Notes: a model not told the origin generated them from the letters alone. A stretch of DNA of 64,000 bases from Spirosoma fluviale (GCF_900230225.1 NZ_OCNH01000002.1:559844-623843), one strand, 5' to 3'; counted from the stretch's first letter, positions 33,969 through 43,314 are shown. Made by a program: numbers and translations.

Positions 33969-35189
33969 ATGGAAACAATTCAACTACCTGTTAATCAAGA
34001 ACAACGCGTCAAATTGCCCTGGGGTAGTTTCGCCCTCTGTCTGGTAGCCTACCTGTTCGGGGGCACGGCCAGTACACTGATGGCCACGTATTTGCCGGTA
34101 GCCCTGCCGCAACTCCTCGACCCGTCCACATCGGCGGAGCAACTAGCGGAGGTGGGTGCCTGGGTTAGTGCGGCTTTTTTGTACGGCTGGATGACGGGTG
34201 GGCTGCTCTTTGGTCCATTGGCCGATCGGCTGGGGCGTGTTCGGGCGTTAGCACTGGCAACGGGGCTATGCGGTGGCGCGATGCTGGCAACGGTTTTTGT
34301 GCCGAATGAATATGTCCTGTTTCTACTCCGCGCCTTAACGGGGGCCGGTGTGGGAGGTATTTTACTGATCTCGACCGTCTATCTGTCGGAGGTTTGGCCG
34401 GTGCAGTCTCGACCCATTGCGCTGGGCGTGCTGGCAACGGCTTTTCCGGTGGGTATTGTGGCAACGGGTGGTCTGGTAAGCGGGTTCAGCGACTGGCGAC
34501 TGGCTTTTTGCATTGGTATCCTGCCGCTCACGGTCGCGTTTCTGGTTTGGATATTCCTGCCCGAATCGGCCCTCTGGCAGCAGGGACGCAGCGAACTGTC
34601 TAGCAACAAACCCAATCTGTTTAGTGCCGAAAATAAGCCCAACCTGATCAGCGGAGCCATTATTTTCGGCTCAGTCCTGATTGGCCTTTGGGGTATTTTC
34701 TCATGGATACCGACTTGGGTGCAGTCGTTGTTGCCTGCGGGCCAGACCGGCCAGACCGAGCGTGGCATTACCATGATGCTGCTGGGAATGGGCGGTATTC
34801 TGGGTGGTGTGGCATCGGGGTTTCTGGTTGCCCGGCTTGGACCGCGTCCTACGCTGCTTCTGACATTTTCGGGCTGTATACTGGCCTGCGGACTGCTCTT
34901 CCTCACCAACCATGTCTTCTCGACCGTAGTTTATGGTGAAGTGGCCCTGCTGTCGCTGTTCTTCGGGATCAGTCAGGGTTCCTTGTCGAGTTACGTGCCA
35001 ACCTTGTTTTCGCCGTCGATACGGGCCACAGCTACGGGTTTCTGTTTCAACGTGGGTCGGTTGTTTACAGCCACGGCGGTGCTGTTTGTCGGTAGTCTGA
35101 CCACGGCATTAGGCGGTATTGGCAATGCGCTGGTCGTCTTCTCAGCCGCCTTCCTGATCGCCTTCGGCGCCATCTGGATACGAAAATAA
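33969..35189 (+). CDS. MFS transporter (aromatic acid/sugar-type)
   Basis: A 406-residue, 12-helix major facilitator. The family loop motif is present between helices 2 and 3 (GPLADRLGRVRALALATGL), with a related sequence in the second half (GFLVARLGPRPTLLL). The helix 4 region has LRALTGAGVGGILLISTVYL followed by EVWPVQSRP, similar to aromatic-acid:H+ and sugar symporters. It starts 33 bases after the TonB receptor, so the two probably act in series across the outer and inner membranes. Confidence 0.9.
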   Translation: METIQLPVNQEQRVKLPWGSFALCLVAYLFGGTASTLMATYLPVALPQLLDPSTSAEQLAEVGAWVSAAFLYGWMTGGLLFGPLADRLGRVRALALATGLCGGAMLATVFVPNEYVLFLLRALTGAGVGGILLISTVYLSEVWPVQSRPIALGVLATAFPVGIVATGGLVSGFSDWRLAFCIGILPLTVAFLVWIFLPESALWQQGRSELSSNKPNLFSAENKPNLISGAIIFGSVLIGLWGIFSWIPTWVQSLLPAGQTGQTERGITMMLLGMGGILGGVASGFLVARLGPRPTLLLTFSGCILACGLLFLTNHVFSTVVYGEVALLSLFFGISQGSLSSYVPTLFSPSIRATATGFCFNVGRLFTATAVLFVGSLTTALGGIGNALVVFSAAFLIAFGAIWIRK

Positions 35190-35239
35190 ACGAACCGTTG
35201 TCATTCAAACATTCTCTTAGTCAAAATTCTACATTGATC

Positions 35240-35818
35240 ATGCCCCATATTCCACTTCCAGACGGCGTTCCGGGTATCCGGAGTCTTGTCATGTACCGGC
35301 CCGATACGGGTCAACACCTGTATGCACTGGCGCAGGCACTGTTGCGGGCCGGTTCGCCCGATAGCACCCTGACGAGTGCGGAACGCGAACTGATTGCGGC
35401 CTTCGTGTCGAAGCAGAACCAGACCGATTTCTGCATGAAGAGTCATGCTGCGGCATCGCGTCACCTCTACGCCGACCAGCGCGACCTGGTCGACCAGACG
35501 TTGGCTGACACGGAAACAGCGCCAATCTCGGCCAAATTGAAAGCGCTCCTGGCCATTGCCGACCACGTTCAGGCCGATGCGCGTACTGTTTCCGATGAAC
35601 TGGTTGCTGCGGCTCGCGAAGAAGGAGCCACCGATGGCGATATTCATGACACGGTGCTGATTGCCGCTTCCTTCTGCATGTACAATCGGTACGTTGATGG
35701 TCTTGCTACCCTAACCCCCACTGACCCGGCCGCGTATGAGGCCATGGGTGAGCGGATGGGAACCGTGGGCTACCAATTGCCAGCACCGCAGGCCAGTCCT
35801 GCTACTCATTTATCATAG
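35240..35818 (+). CDS. AhpD-like carboxymuconolactone decarboxylase paralogue 2 (single-Cys TxxC)
   Basis: It starts MPHIPLPDGVPGIRSLVMYR at 35240 by match to its paralogues; the frame opens 42 bases earlier. The active-site helix reads ERELIAAFVSKQNQTDFCMK with Thr62, Cys65 and a following His, so the first Cys of CxxC is lost and only one Cys remains. GATDGDIHDTVLIAASFCMY and NRYVDGLATL match the family. A peroxidase that needs two Cys seems unlikely; a decarboxylase- or isomerase-like role is possible. Confidence 0.87.
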   Translation: MPHIPLPDGVPGIRSLVMYRPDTGQHLYALAQALLRAGSPDSTLTSAERELIAAFVSKQNQTDFCMKSHAAASRHLYADQRDLVDQTLADTETAPISAKLKALLAIADHVQADARTVSDELVAAAREEGATDGDIHDTVLIAASFCMYNRYVDGLATLTPTDPAAYEAMGERMGTVGYQLPAPQASPATHLS

Positions 35819-35832
35819 GTTAGGTTAATAGT

Positions 35833-35855
35833 CCCCGGCTGCTCTGTGGCCGGGG
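35833..35855 (+). terminator. Terminator-like hairpin between AhpD paralogues 2 and 3
   Basis: A CCCCGGC/GCCGGGG stem with a 9-base loop is followed by CACTTTTG. The U-run is weak, but position and strength suit termination after the second paralogue. Confidence 0.65.
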
Positions 35856-35926
35856 CACTTTTGTGCATGCGCTTTCCGCTACTCATCCACAAGGACATAC
35901 TCAATTGATTGATAACGTATACAATT

Positions 35927-36514
35927 ATGCCTCATATCGAACTACCCGCCGGATTGCCCGGCATTCGTGGACCCATGGCATTTAGTCCTGAAACCGCCCG
36001 TCCGCTCAACGATCTGGTCAATGTGTTACTACGAGCAAACGCGCACCGGCCGGAATCAGGCCTTAGTGAAGGCGAGCGCGAACTGATCGCAACCTATGTT
36101 TCGTCGCTGAACGACTGTTTTTTCTGCCAGACGATTCACGGAGCGGTGGCCAGTCAGCACCTCGGCGATGACGACTGGTCGCTGGTGAAGTCCGTCAAAG
36201 GTGATTATCAGCGGGCGGCCATCTCCCCCAAAATGAAAGCGTTACTGACCATTGCCGGGAGTGTGCAACAGGGTGGTAAATCGGTAAGCCCGGCGCAGGT
36301 CGAAGCGGCCCGCGCCGAGGGCGCTACTGACCACGATGTTCACGACACCGTGTTAATTGCGGCTGCTTTTTGTATGTTTAACCGATATGTCGACGGGCTG
36401 GCTACCTGGGCACCCCAAGACCCGACCCTGTATAGATACCGGGCTCAGAAAGTAGCTGAATATGGTTACACGCACGAAGATCACTACATGCCGACCACCG
36501 ACTCACCAACTTAG
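35927..36514 (+). CDS. AhpD-like carboxymuconolactone decarboxylase paralogue 3 (intact CxxC)
   Basis: It starts MPHIELPAGLPGIRGPMAFS. The active helix has ERELIATYVSSLNDCFFCQT with Cys64, Cys67 and His71, the canonical redox pair plus proton relay of AhpD, unlike its two neighbours. GATDHDVHDTVLIAAAFCMF and NRYVDGLATWAPQD complete the family pattern. It is followed 8 bases later by the DUF3179 gene. It is the best candidate for real peroxidase or disulfide chemistry in the trio. Confidence 0.9.
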   Translation: MPHIELPAGLPGIRGPMAFSPETARPLNDLVNVLLRANAHRPESGLSEGERELIATYVSSLNDCFFCQTIHGAVASQHLGDDDWSLVKSVKGDYQRAAISPKMKALLTIAGSVQQGGKSVSPAQVEAARAEGATDHDVHDTVLIAAAFCMFNRYVDGLATWAPQDPTLYRYRAQKVAEYGYTHEDHYMPTTDSPT

Positions 36515-36522
36515 CCTTTTCG

Positions 36523-37752
36523 ATGAAGCGTTCCTTTCTGTTTTTTCTGGTACTGATTTTTCTGCTGATTATCCTTGAGGTGTTGAGTGTCTATTTCATC
36601 ATGCCTTTTCCCGGCAGTCAGCTTGGTCTCGGCGAATCCGATTCGGCCAATACGTCATTGGGTCGGGTTGAACTAGCTTACTGGCTACACCGGAATATTG
36701 GCTGGTTACGGGCCGTTGGGTGGCTGCTGCTGGCCTACCCGGCGTTTCGGGTCATGGCGAAACCGCGCCGGGCGTGGCACCGATATGTGGCGGGTGCCCT
36801 GGTGTTGCTCTATGGCATCGTGTTTTATGAAGTGAATCAGGAAATGATGGCCGACCAGATGTTCAAGCAGCCCACCAATAAGCGGGTGGTGCCCATAAGT
36901 CAGAACAAAATTCCGCTCAACAAACTGGTGCTGGGGTTTACGGCTATGGGTCAGGCAACAGCCTACCCGATTCAACTGATTGGTTACCATCATCAGGTAC
37001 GCGACACGGTGGGCGGCCAGCCGGTTATGGTTACGTATTGTACCGTTTGCCGGACCGGACGCGTGTTTAGCCCGATCATTAAAGGCCAGGCGGATGAATT
37101 TCGGCTGGTGGGTATGGATCATTTTAATGCCATGTTTGAGGACAAACGGACGGGTTCCTGGTGGCGGCAAGCCACGGGAGAGGCTATTCTGGGACCACTT
37201 AAAGGAACCAGCCTGTCTGAGCTGGCGGGCCAGCACATGACCCTGGGCGAGTGGGCCGCCGACCACCCCAACACGCGCGTGTTGCAGGCTGATTCGGCTT
37301 TTACCGAGGAGTTTGATGGTATGAAAAACTACGAAAGGGGCCTGTCGAAAGGGAAGCTCACCCGGCGAGACTCGGCTTCGTGGCAACCCAAGTCTTGGGT
37401 GATCGGTGTGGAAAAGGCTGATTTTTCGAAGGCGTACGACTGGAATAAACTGGTAAAGAAACGTATTCTGAGCGATGTAGTGGGGGGCGAACCCGTGCTG
37501 CTGGCTATGGCCCCCGACAGTGTATCGTTCGGAGCCTGGAGTCGGCGGGTAGGGGTCCAGACGCTTACTTTCCACTACGCCAACCGGCGGCTCACCGATC
37601 AGGAAACGCAGTCCGTCTGGACCTGGCGGGGGCATTGCGTGGCCGGGCCGATGCTTGGCAAACGACTCGATGCCATCCCGAACGCGTATCAGGAGTTCTG
37701 GCATTCGTGGCGCAGTTTCCATCCCGATACGGAGCGGGATAATGCGCGCTGA
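36523..37752 (+). CDS. DUF3179 membrane protein
   Basis: A 409-residue protein with three N-terminal membrane helices (about 4-26, 60-78, 88-105) and a large periplasmic DUF3179 domain. The domain shows the family hallmark VMVTYCTVCRTGRVFSPII, with a C-x-x-C pair, then WWRQATGEAILGPLKGTSL. The biochemical role of DUF3179 is not known; the C-x-x-C suggests metal or redox chemistry outside the inner membrane. It is directly coupled to the CxxC AhpD paralogue, a pairing worth noting. Confidence 0.88.
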   Translation: MKRSFLFFLVLIFLLIILEVLSVYFIMPFPGSQLGLGESDSANTSLGRVELAYWLHRNIGWLRAVGWLLLAYPAFRVMAKPRRAWHRYVAGALVLLYGIVFYEVNQEMMADQMFKQPTNKRVVPISQNKIPLNKLVLGFTAMGQATAYPIQLIGYHHQVRDTVGGQPVMVTYCTVCRTGRVFSPIIKGQADEFRLVGMDHFNAMFEDKRTGSWWRQATGEAILGPLKGTSLSELAGQHMTLGEWAADHPNTRVLQADSAFTEEFDGMKNYERGLSKGKLTRRDSASWQPKSWVIGVEKADFSKAYDWNKLVKKRILSDVVGGEPVLLAMAPDSVSFGAWSRRVGVQTLTFHYANRRLTDQETQSVWTWRGHCVAGPMLGKRLDAIPNAYQEFWHSWRSFHPDTERDNAR

Positions 37753-37760
37753 CACCAGAG

Positions 37761-37786
37761 AGCCGGGCCGAACGTCCGGCTTTTTT
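37761..37786 (+). terminator. Intrinsic terminator of the DUF3179 gene
   Basis: An AGCCGGGC/GTCCGGCT stem (one mismatch) is followed by a run of six T. Confidence 0.8.
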
Positions 37787-37934
37787 GTTTGAACAACCGG
37801 GTTGTCTACCCGCCTGAGAACATCTTCTATTTACTGGTATACGATTGCCGGGCGTGTGTAGAGCTATAGTTGCAAAGCACAGAATGGGGATAATTCCTTA
37901 CCTCACCAGCGGCAGTATGTTCATGAAGCCTGCT

Positions 37935-37942
37935 TAATTTTG
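37935..37942 (+). promoter_or_regulatory. Candidate -7 box of the GT87 gene
   Basis: TAATTTTG fits TAnnTTTG and lies 20 bases before the ATG. No good TTG lies at the expected upstream distance, so the call is weak. Confidence 0.35.
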
Positions 37943-37961
37943 CGGCTCATTTTACTGTTTT

Positions 37962-39134
37962 ATGGCTTTCCAACGATTTCTGCAGTATTGGACCTTACCC
38001 CGTTTACTGCGATTATACATAGGCCTTTTCTGTTTTGCCGCTGTTAATCAATACCTTTTTCTGCATCAGTATAATAATTACCTGATGTTTGCGCGGCCCT
38101 TTCACAACCTTTTGCTGGATGAAAGTATATACGGCCTGCACCCTGAACTGTACGACGATAACTATAAATACAGCCCAACCTTCGCCTGGTTGATGGGCCC
38201 CTTTTATTATACGCCCGACTGGCTGGGAACGCTCCTCTGGAACTTACTAAATACTGTGGTGCTGCTGCTGGGCGTTTGGCTATATCTGTCCAACGAAAAA
38301 GACCCTACCCGGCAACGGCGGGTGGCGTTGCTCATTATTGTTCTGGAGGCTTTGATCACGGCGCAGAATTTACAGAGTAATAACCTCATTGTAGGATCTA
38401 TGCTGCTGGGACTGTATTTCTTGCGAAACGAGCGGGTTTGGCAGGCCGCTTTTTTCTTTGTGCTGTGTGGCTTTATTAAGTTCTATGGTATGGCCGCTGC
38501 GGGCTTCTTTTTATTCTATCCCAAAAAGCCCCAGTTTATTCTGGCGATGATCGGCTGGATTGTGCTGCTGGGTATAGCGCCCGCCACCATTATCCCCTTC
38601 GATCATCTCATTGCCGAGTACCAGGAGTGGTTTCGGGTAGTTGTCGTCAGTAAATTGGGTTTACAGGTATCCACCATGGGTATTGCCGAGTCGTGGTTTG
38701 GTATGGCTAAAACGGATGCCAACTATCGGATTATTGAGATGGCTGGCGCCACCCTGTTTCTGCTGCCGTTTCTGCGGTTTAGTCTTTGGAAGAACGAACT
38801 GTTTCAACGGCGGATGATCGCCTATTTCTTTCTGTTTATCATTGTATTCAACAAGATGGCGGAGTCGCCCACGTACGTAATGGCGGTAACGGGCGTAGCA
38901 CTCTGGTGGCTAACCCTCTCCGAACCAACCCGGCTGGATAAAATCTTGCTGGCACTGGTAATCATCTTTACGTCATTGTCGCCAACGGATATTTTTCCGC
39001 AGGTGGTGCAGAAACAGTTCTTTCAGCCTTACAACATCAAAGCCGTGGGTTGTTTGCTGGTGTGGGCGAGGGTCCAATACCAACTCTGGACCCAGCCAAC
39101 AGAGGAAGATCTGCGGGTAGTGACTGCGTTCTGA
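37962..39134 (+). CDS. GT87-type (DUF2029) membrane glycosyltransferase
   Basis: A 390-residue protein with about nine to ten membrane helices. The first loop holds DDNYKYSPTFAWLMGPFYYT, the pattern of the GT87 polyprenyl-phosphate-mannose-type transferases (acidic residues, then Y-PP/SP-x-F). FFVLCGFIKFYGMAAAGFFL follows. Such enzymes add a sugar from a lipid carrier to cell-surface glycans. Substrate unknown; no glycan cluster is adjacent. Confidence 0.82.
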   Translation: MAFQRFLQYWTLPRLLRLYIGLFCFAAVNQYLFLHQYNNYLMFARPFHNLLLDESIYGLHPELYDDNYKYSPTFAWLMGPFYYTPDWLGTLLWNLLNTVVLLLGVWLYLSNEKDPTRQRRVALLIIVLEALITAQNLQSNNLIVGSMLLGLYFLRNERVWQAAFFFVLCGFIKFYGMAAAGFFLFYPKKPQFILAMIGWIVLLGIAPATIIPFDHLIAEYQEWFRVVVVSKLGLQVSTMGIAESWFGMAKTDANYRIIEMAGATLFLLPFLRFSLWKNELFQRRMIAYFFLFIIVFNKMAESPTYVMAVTGVALWWLTLSEPTRLDKILLALVIIFTSLSPTDIFPQVVQKQFFQPYNIKAVGCLLVWARVQYQLWTQPTEEDLRVVTAF

Positions 39135-39214
39135 TACTACATTAATGAAGTCGAACCGGCTTTTTTTGTAACATTGCCCAAGCGTTTACGATTAATAAAT
39201 CAAACGATTGAGTG

Positions 39215-41254
39215 ATGAGTCTACCTAATTCTCTTGCTGGTCAGCCAGACTTTGGCCAATCCCGCGTAGTTATCGAACGTGTAAGCCCCGAACTAGACGG
39301 TGGGCAGTTTCCTATAAAAGCTATTCCCGGCGATGTGATCGCGGTTGAAGCCGACATTTTTGCCGATGGACACGATTACCTGACGGCCGTTCTGCTGTAT
39401 AAGCACATCGCCGATGCCACCTGGACGGAACTGGGTATGGCTCCCTCCTGGAATGATCGCTGGGGGGCTTCATTTGTTGTCGAGAAGCAGGGGCGTTACC
39501 TGTACACCTTCGAAGGGTGGGTTAACCATCCGGCTTCCTGGCAGCACGAGGTACACCTGAAAGTAGCCGATGGCCAGCGAATTACAAGTGAGTTACTGGC
39601 CGGTGCCAAGTACATCGATGGCATGTTAGCGCGGGCGGGTGGTCAGCCCATCTCCATTCCTGCAAAGGGGAAAAAGAAAACTGAGCCAGTCGAAGAGTCG
39701 GCCGATGTGCGGGCACTGCGCGAAATGGCCGCCCTCTTCCGCGATGAAAGCCGGTACGACGAAGCTGTGTCCGTTGCCGAAAGCGATCAGTTTACGTTCT
39801 ACGCAAACCGCTATCCCGAACGCCAGTATCCAACCCGTTATGCTCACGAACTCGGCGTTGAGGTCGACCGGGCGCGGGCGGGTTTCAGCACCTGGTATTG
39901 TCTCTTTCCACGGTCGGCTTCCCGTGAGCTGGCGGGTGGCGCACCCGTTCATGGCACCTTCAGGGATGTAGAGGCCCTGCTGCCGCGTATCTCGAACATG
40001 GGTTTCGACGTGCTGTATCTGCCGCCTATTCACCCCATTGGCACAGCGCATCGCAAGGGGAAAAATAATTCCGTCATCTGCCAGCCGGGCGAGCCGGGTG
40101 TTCCCTACGGCATCGGCTCCGAAGAAGGCGGCCACGATGCCATTCACGCCGAGCTGGGCACGGTGGAGGACTTCAAACACCTGATTGCCATTGCCAAAAA
40201 CTACGGCATGGAAGTCGCCATGGACCTGGCCATTCAGTGTTCGCCCGACCATCCGTGGGCTAAAGAACACCCGGAGTGGTTCAAAAAACGGCCCGACGGT
40301 ACCATTCAGTACGCCGAAAATCCGCCCAAAAAGTACCAGGACATTTACCCCGTTTATTTCGAAACGGAAGATTGGCAAAACCTCTGGGAAGAGCTAAAAC
40401 GGGTGCTGCTGGTCTGGTGTTCGTGGGGTGTTCGCATCATTCGGGTCGATAATCCGCACACCAAACCGTTCGTTTTCTGGGAGTGGATCATTGCGGAGGT
40501 CAAGAAGGAATATCCGGATATGATTTTCCTGTCGGAAGCGTTCACGAAGCCTCGGGTTATGCAGGAGTTAGCCAAACGCGGGTTTGCCCATTCGTACACC
40601 TACTACACCTGGCGCAACACCAAAGCCGAGCTGGAGGAGTACATGACCGAACTGACGCAGGGCGAAATGAAGCATTATTTCCGTCCCAATTTCTGGCCCA
40701 CCACGCACGATATCAATCCGTATAGCCTACAGTCGGGTCACGAGCCTCAGTTTCTGATTCGCTATTTCATGGCGGCTACGCTGTCGAGCAATTATGGTAT
40801 TTATGGACCGTCGTTTGAGTTGATGGAACACGTTCCGTTCCCGAACAAAGAAGAGTATCTGAACTCCGAGAAGTACGAGATTCGGCATTGGGACTGGGAT
40901 AAGACGAACAAGCTAACGTATCTGATCACGCTCGTCAACCGCATCCGGCACGAAAACGCGGCTCTGCAAAAGACCAACAACATCACCTTCTGCGCCGTTA
41001 GTGACGACGCCATCATGGCTTACCTGAAAGTGTCGGGTACGAACCGTCTGCTTATTGTGGTCAATACCGATGCTTACCAGCGCCGGGCGGGTATGGTACA
41101 GGTACCCATCTGGCAACTGGGTATCGGGCCTGATCAGCCCTACAAAGTTCGCGATTTGCTTACCGAAGCTTATTATACCTGGAAGGGCGAATCCAATTAC
41201 GTAGAACTTGACCCCTACGTGCTGCCCATGCACCTGTTTAAGATTGAGGTGTAG
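39215..41254 (+). CDS. glgE: Alpha-1,4-glucan:maltose-1-phosphate maltosyltransferase GlgE
   Basis: A GH13_3 enzyme that extends glucan with maltose-1-phosphate. The order is the family-specific N-domain (RVSPELDGGQFPIKAIPGD), then the ADGHDYLTAVLLYK sandwich and the catalytic barrel. Visible are LYLPPIHPIGTAHRKGKNNS, the nucleophile Asp in GVRIIRVDNPHTKPF, the acid Glu in MIFLSEAFTKP, and WPTTHDINPYSLQSGHEPQF with the third acidic residue. At 679-680 residues it has the expected length. Start: ATG 39215, one codon inside a GTG. The usual partners treS-pep2 and glgB are not in the window. Confidence 0.95.
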   Translation: MSLPNSLAGQPDFGQSRVVIERVSPELDGGQFPIKAIPGDVIAVEADIFADGHDYLTAVLLYKHIADATWTELGMAPSWNDRWGASFVVEKQGRYLYTFEGWVNHPASWQHEVHLKVADGQRITSELLAGAKYIDGMLARAGGQPISIPAKGKKKTEPVEESADVRALREMAALFRDESRYDEAVSVAESDQFTFYANRYPERQYPTRYAHELGVEVDRARAGFSTWYCLFPRSASRELAGGAPVHGTFRDVEALLPRISNMGFDVLYLPPIHPIGTAHRKGKNNSVICQPGEPGVPYGIGSEEGGHDAIHAELGTVEDFKHLIAIAKNYGMEVAMDLAIQCSPDHPWAKEHPEWFKKRPDGTIQYAENPPKKYQDIYPVYFETEDWQNLWEELKRVLLVWCSWGVRIIRVDNPHTKPFVFWEWIIAEVKKEYPDMIFLSEAFTKPRVMQELAKRGFAHSYTYYTWRNTKAELEEYMTELTQGEMKHYFRPNFWPTTHDINPYSLQSGHEPQFLIRYFMAATLSSNYGIYGPSFELMEHVPFPNKEEYLNSEKYEIRHWDWDKTNKLTYLITLVNRIRHENAALQKTNNITFCAVSDDAIMAYLKVSGTNRLLIVVNTDAYQRRAGMVQVPIWQLGIGPDQPYKVRDLLTEAYYTWKGESNYVELDPYVLPMHLFKIEV

Positions 41255-41259
41255 GGTTA

Positions 41260-41455
41260 GGTATTGGTCAGGAGATGGTTAGGTAATTGTCAGGAAATAG
41301 TCAGGAGGTGGTCAGGAAATAGTCAAAAAGTAGTCAAAAAGTGGTCAGGAAATGGCTAAGGCGTTGTATAGTTTCGTTAGCCGCTCGCTACTTCCTGACC
41401 ACCTCTTGACTATTTCCTGACCACCCTTGACCACTACATGACCATCTCTTGACCT
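41260..41455. repeat. Word-repeat hairpin made of degenerate GGTCAGGAAATAGTC units
   Basis: About ten tandem, drifting 10-11-base words (GTCAGGAAATA, GTCAGGAGGTG, GTCAAAAAGTA) run rightwards to about 41355. Their complements (CTTCCTGACCACC, CTTGACTATTTCCTGACC) run on to 41455. The tract folds into one long imperfect hairpin between convergent glgE and the transglutaminase gene. It probably ends both transcripts; its build-up by word copying is unusual. Confidence 0.8.
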
Positions 41456-42325
41456 CTAAAGAACCTCTAGTGTATTCTCGTACGAAAAAGTTGTTTCGTT
41501 GACGTCTGTGGTGCCCGTTACGGGGGCGGCATCATCGGGGTCGGGGGTGCAGGCGAGTGGAATATGCCCTTCGGTGGCCAACATGCCTGAGGTAGGGTCA
41601 AGGCCAATCCAGCCAGCACCCGGTATGAACACTTCAGCCCAGGCGTGCAAGGCTAGTGAATGCTCTTTGGTAGGGTCGTTTTGTTTGGTCTCCGCCGTTA
41701 TGACCTGTGCCAGATAACCTGAAACAAAGCGGGCCGCCAGACCAACGTGCCGAAGCGCCTGCACGAGCAACCAACCCGAATCGCGGCAGGAGCCAATGGC
41801 GAGCTCAAGCGTTTCGTCGGGCGTTTGGACGCCGGGCTCCATACGGGTGGTGTAGGCAATATCCTGAACTACCTTTTGATTCAGTTTGATCAGAAAATCG
41901 ATCGTTCCCTGCGTGCTGCGGTCAATGCTTTGTAGCCACTGACTAAACTGAGTGCCGGGTTCGCCGACATCCATATACGGCAAAAGCCCCTTTCTTAGCT
42001 GCGCATCGTAGGTAAACGGGAATGACTGGGCGTAGGTATCCAGGAAAAAATCGAACGGATTAACGGGTTCCAGCCGGGCCGTAATGTCCACATCAATCGA
42101 CATCATCGACATGGGCTCCCAAAAATCGACCCGGGCTATGAAGTTCCCAAACGGGTCCTGCTGCCAGTGAATAACATGATTGGCCGGTTGGATGGTTAAC
42201 GTATAGGATTCAATGATGGCCTTGCTGTGTGCCACCGGCCGTAGCCTAATCAGGTGGGGCGACAAAAAAACTACCCGATCGTAATCATATCGGGTATGGT
42301 GGTGAATGGCGACACGGACAGACAT
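41456..42325 (-). CDS. Transglutaminase-like cysteine protease family protein
   Basis: A 289-residue protein with the bacterial transglutaminase N-terminal beta-domain (about 1-120; HHHTRYDYDRVVFLSPHLIR) followed by the TGc core. The catalytic triad is visible: Cys in AIGSCRDSGWLLVQALRHVG, His in LHAWAEVFIPGAGW and Asp in GLDPTSGMLA. No signal peptide, so it is cytoplasmic. Such proteins often accompany circularly permuted ATP-grasp/alpha-E genes; none is seen here. Substrate unknown. Confidence 0.92.
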   Translation of the reverse strand: MSVRVAIHHHTRYDYDRVVFLSPHLIRLRPVAHSKAIIESYTLTIQPANHVIHWQQDPFGNFIARVDFWEPMSMMSIDVDITARLEPVNPFDFFLDTYAQSFPFTYDAQLRKGLLPYMDVGEPGTQFSQWLQSIDRSTQGTIDFLIKLNQKVVQDIAYTTRMEPGVQTPDETLELAIGSCRDSGWLLVQALRHVGLAARFVSGYLAQVITAETKQNDPTKEHSLALHAWAEVFIPGAGWIGLDPTSGMLATEGHIPLACTPDPDDAAPVTGTTDVNETTFSYENTLEVL

Positions 42326-42354
42326 GGCTGATGATGAGGTGGATGCTTCCTGAA

Positions 42355-43260
42355 CTATACTTTTTCAAAGACCAACCGGTAATGCTCCATGGTTTCCCGC
42401 TGAAAGCACACCCGGTTCGGGCTTTTCCGGAATACGGCAATCAAATCCTGAAAGGGTTTATTCGTCAGCAGTTTGGGAAGCAGAGAAGCATAAAGTGCAT
42501 ACTTTTTCAGGTTAAAGGCCCGGAATCGTTTACGCCACTGACCAATGGTTTCGATATAGTCGAGCCGACCGCTACTTTGAGAAATGAGTTTGAACCGCGG
42601 CTGTGCATTGCGGATCACCTGCTCCGGTCCGTACGGAAGCCACGAACCCGGAAACTGGGCAATCATCAGCGCCAGCATGTACGAATCCGAATCTTTGGGC
42701 GCGTCGAGGCTAATTTCCTCATAAGGAATCATGTTTTTCCCGAACACCATAGTCTGCATATAAAACCGGCCGCCTACGGGCAGTAGCTCGTACAGATTCT
42801 TAAAGAAATCGGCGTAAACTTTGTCCTGATCGCCGGCCAGATACTGCTCAATGGAACAGAAATGCTCCATGCCGCCAATGCAGCTAACGGCATCGAAAGT
42901 GCCATAATCTTTGGGAGTGATCAGGCGGCAGTCCTTAATATCAACATCTAATCCGTTAGCCCGGCAGGCTTCTGCCTGACCTTTGGATAGCGTAACCCCT
43001 TTACCAATTGCTCCCCGTTTTTTGGTGGCGTACGTCAGATACGGCCCCCAGCCGCAGCCCATATCGAGTATTTTAGACCCGGCCTTTACGTTCAGGCTGT
43101 CGGCAATAAACTTGTGCTTCTGTTCCTGCGCCTGTTCCAGCGTCAGGGAGAAATCACCATTGTACATGGCACCGCTGTAGTCGCCGGTTTCACCCATACT
43201 CAGGCGGAAAACTTTGTCAATCGTTGTGTACGTGAAATCAAGATCCTGCTGCGAAGCCAT
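42355..43260 (-). CDS. SAM-dependent methyltransferase, cyclopropane-fatty-acid-synthase-like
   Basis: A 301-residue class I methyltransferase. Motif I is SKILDMGCGWGPYLTYATKK, with GKGVTLSKGQAEACR next and FDAVSCIGGMEHFCSIEQYL as the CmaS/CFA-type acidic/EHF active site. It ends MEHYRLVFEKV. The bicarbonate-binding N-terminal domain of full CFA synthase is absent, which is typical of the mycolic-acid and unsaturated-fatty-acid methylases. It lies 54 bases downstream of a fatty-acid desaturase on the same strand, suggesting it modifies the new double bond (inference). Confidence 0.88.
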   Translation of the reverse strand: MASQQDLDFTYTTIDKVFRLSMGETGDYSGAMYNGDFSLTLEQAQEQKHKFIADSLNVKAGSKILDMGCGWGPYLTYATKKRGAIGKGVTLSKGQAEACRANGLDVDIKDCRLITPKDYGTFDAVSCIGGMEHFCSIEQYLAGDQDKVYADFFKNLYELLPVGGRFYMQTMVFGKNMIPYEEISLDAPKDSDSYMLALMIAQFPGSWLPYGPEQVIRNAQPRFKLISQSSGRLDYIETIGQWRKRFRAFNLKKYALYASLLPKLLTNKPFQDLIAVFRKSPNRVCFQRETMEHYRLVFEKV

Positions 43261-43314
43261 GAGTTATCGGGAAAGTTTAGGGTGAGTTACGTACGCAGTG
43301 TTGAACAGCTTTCT

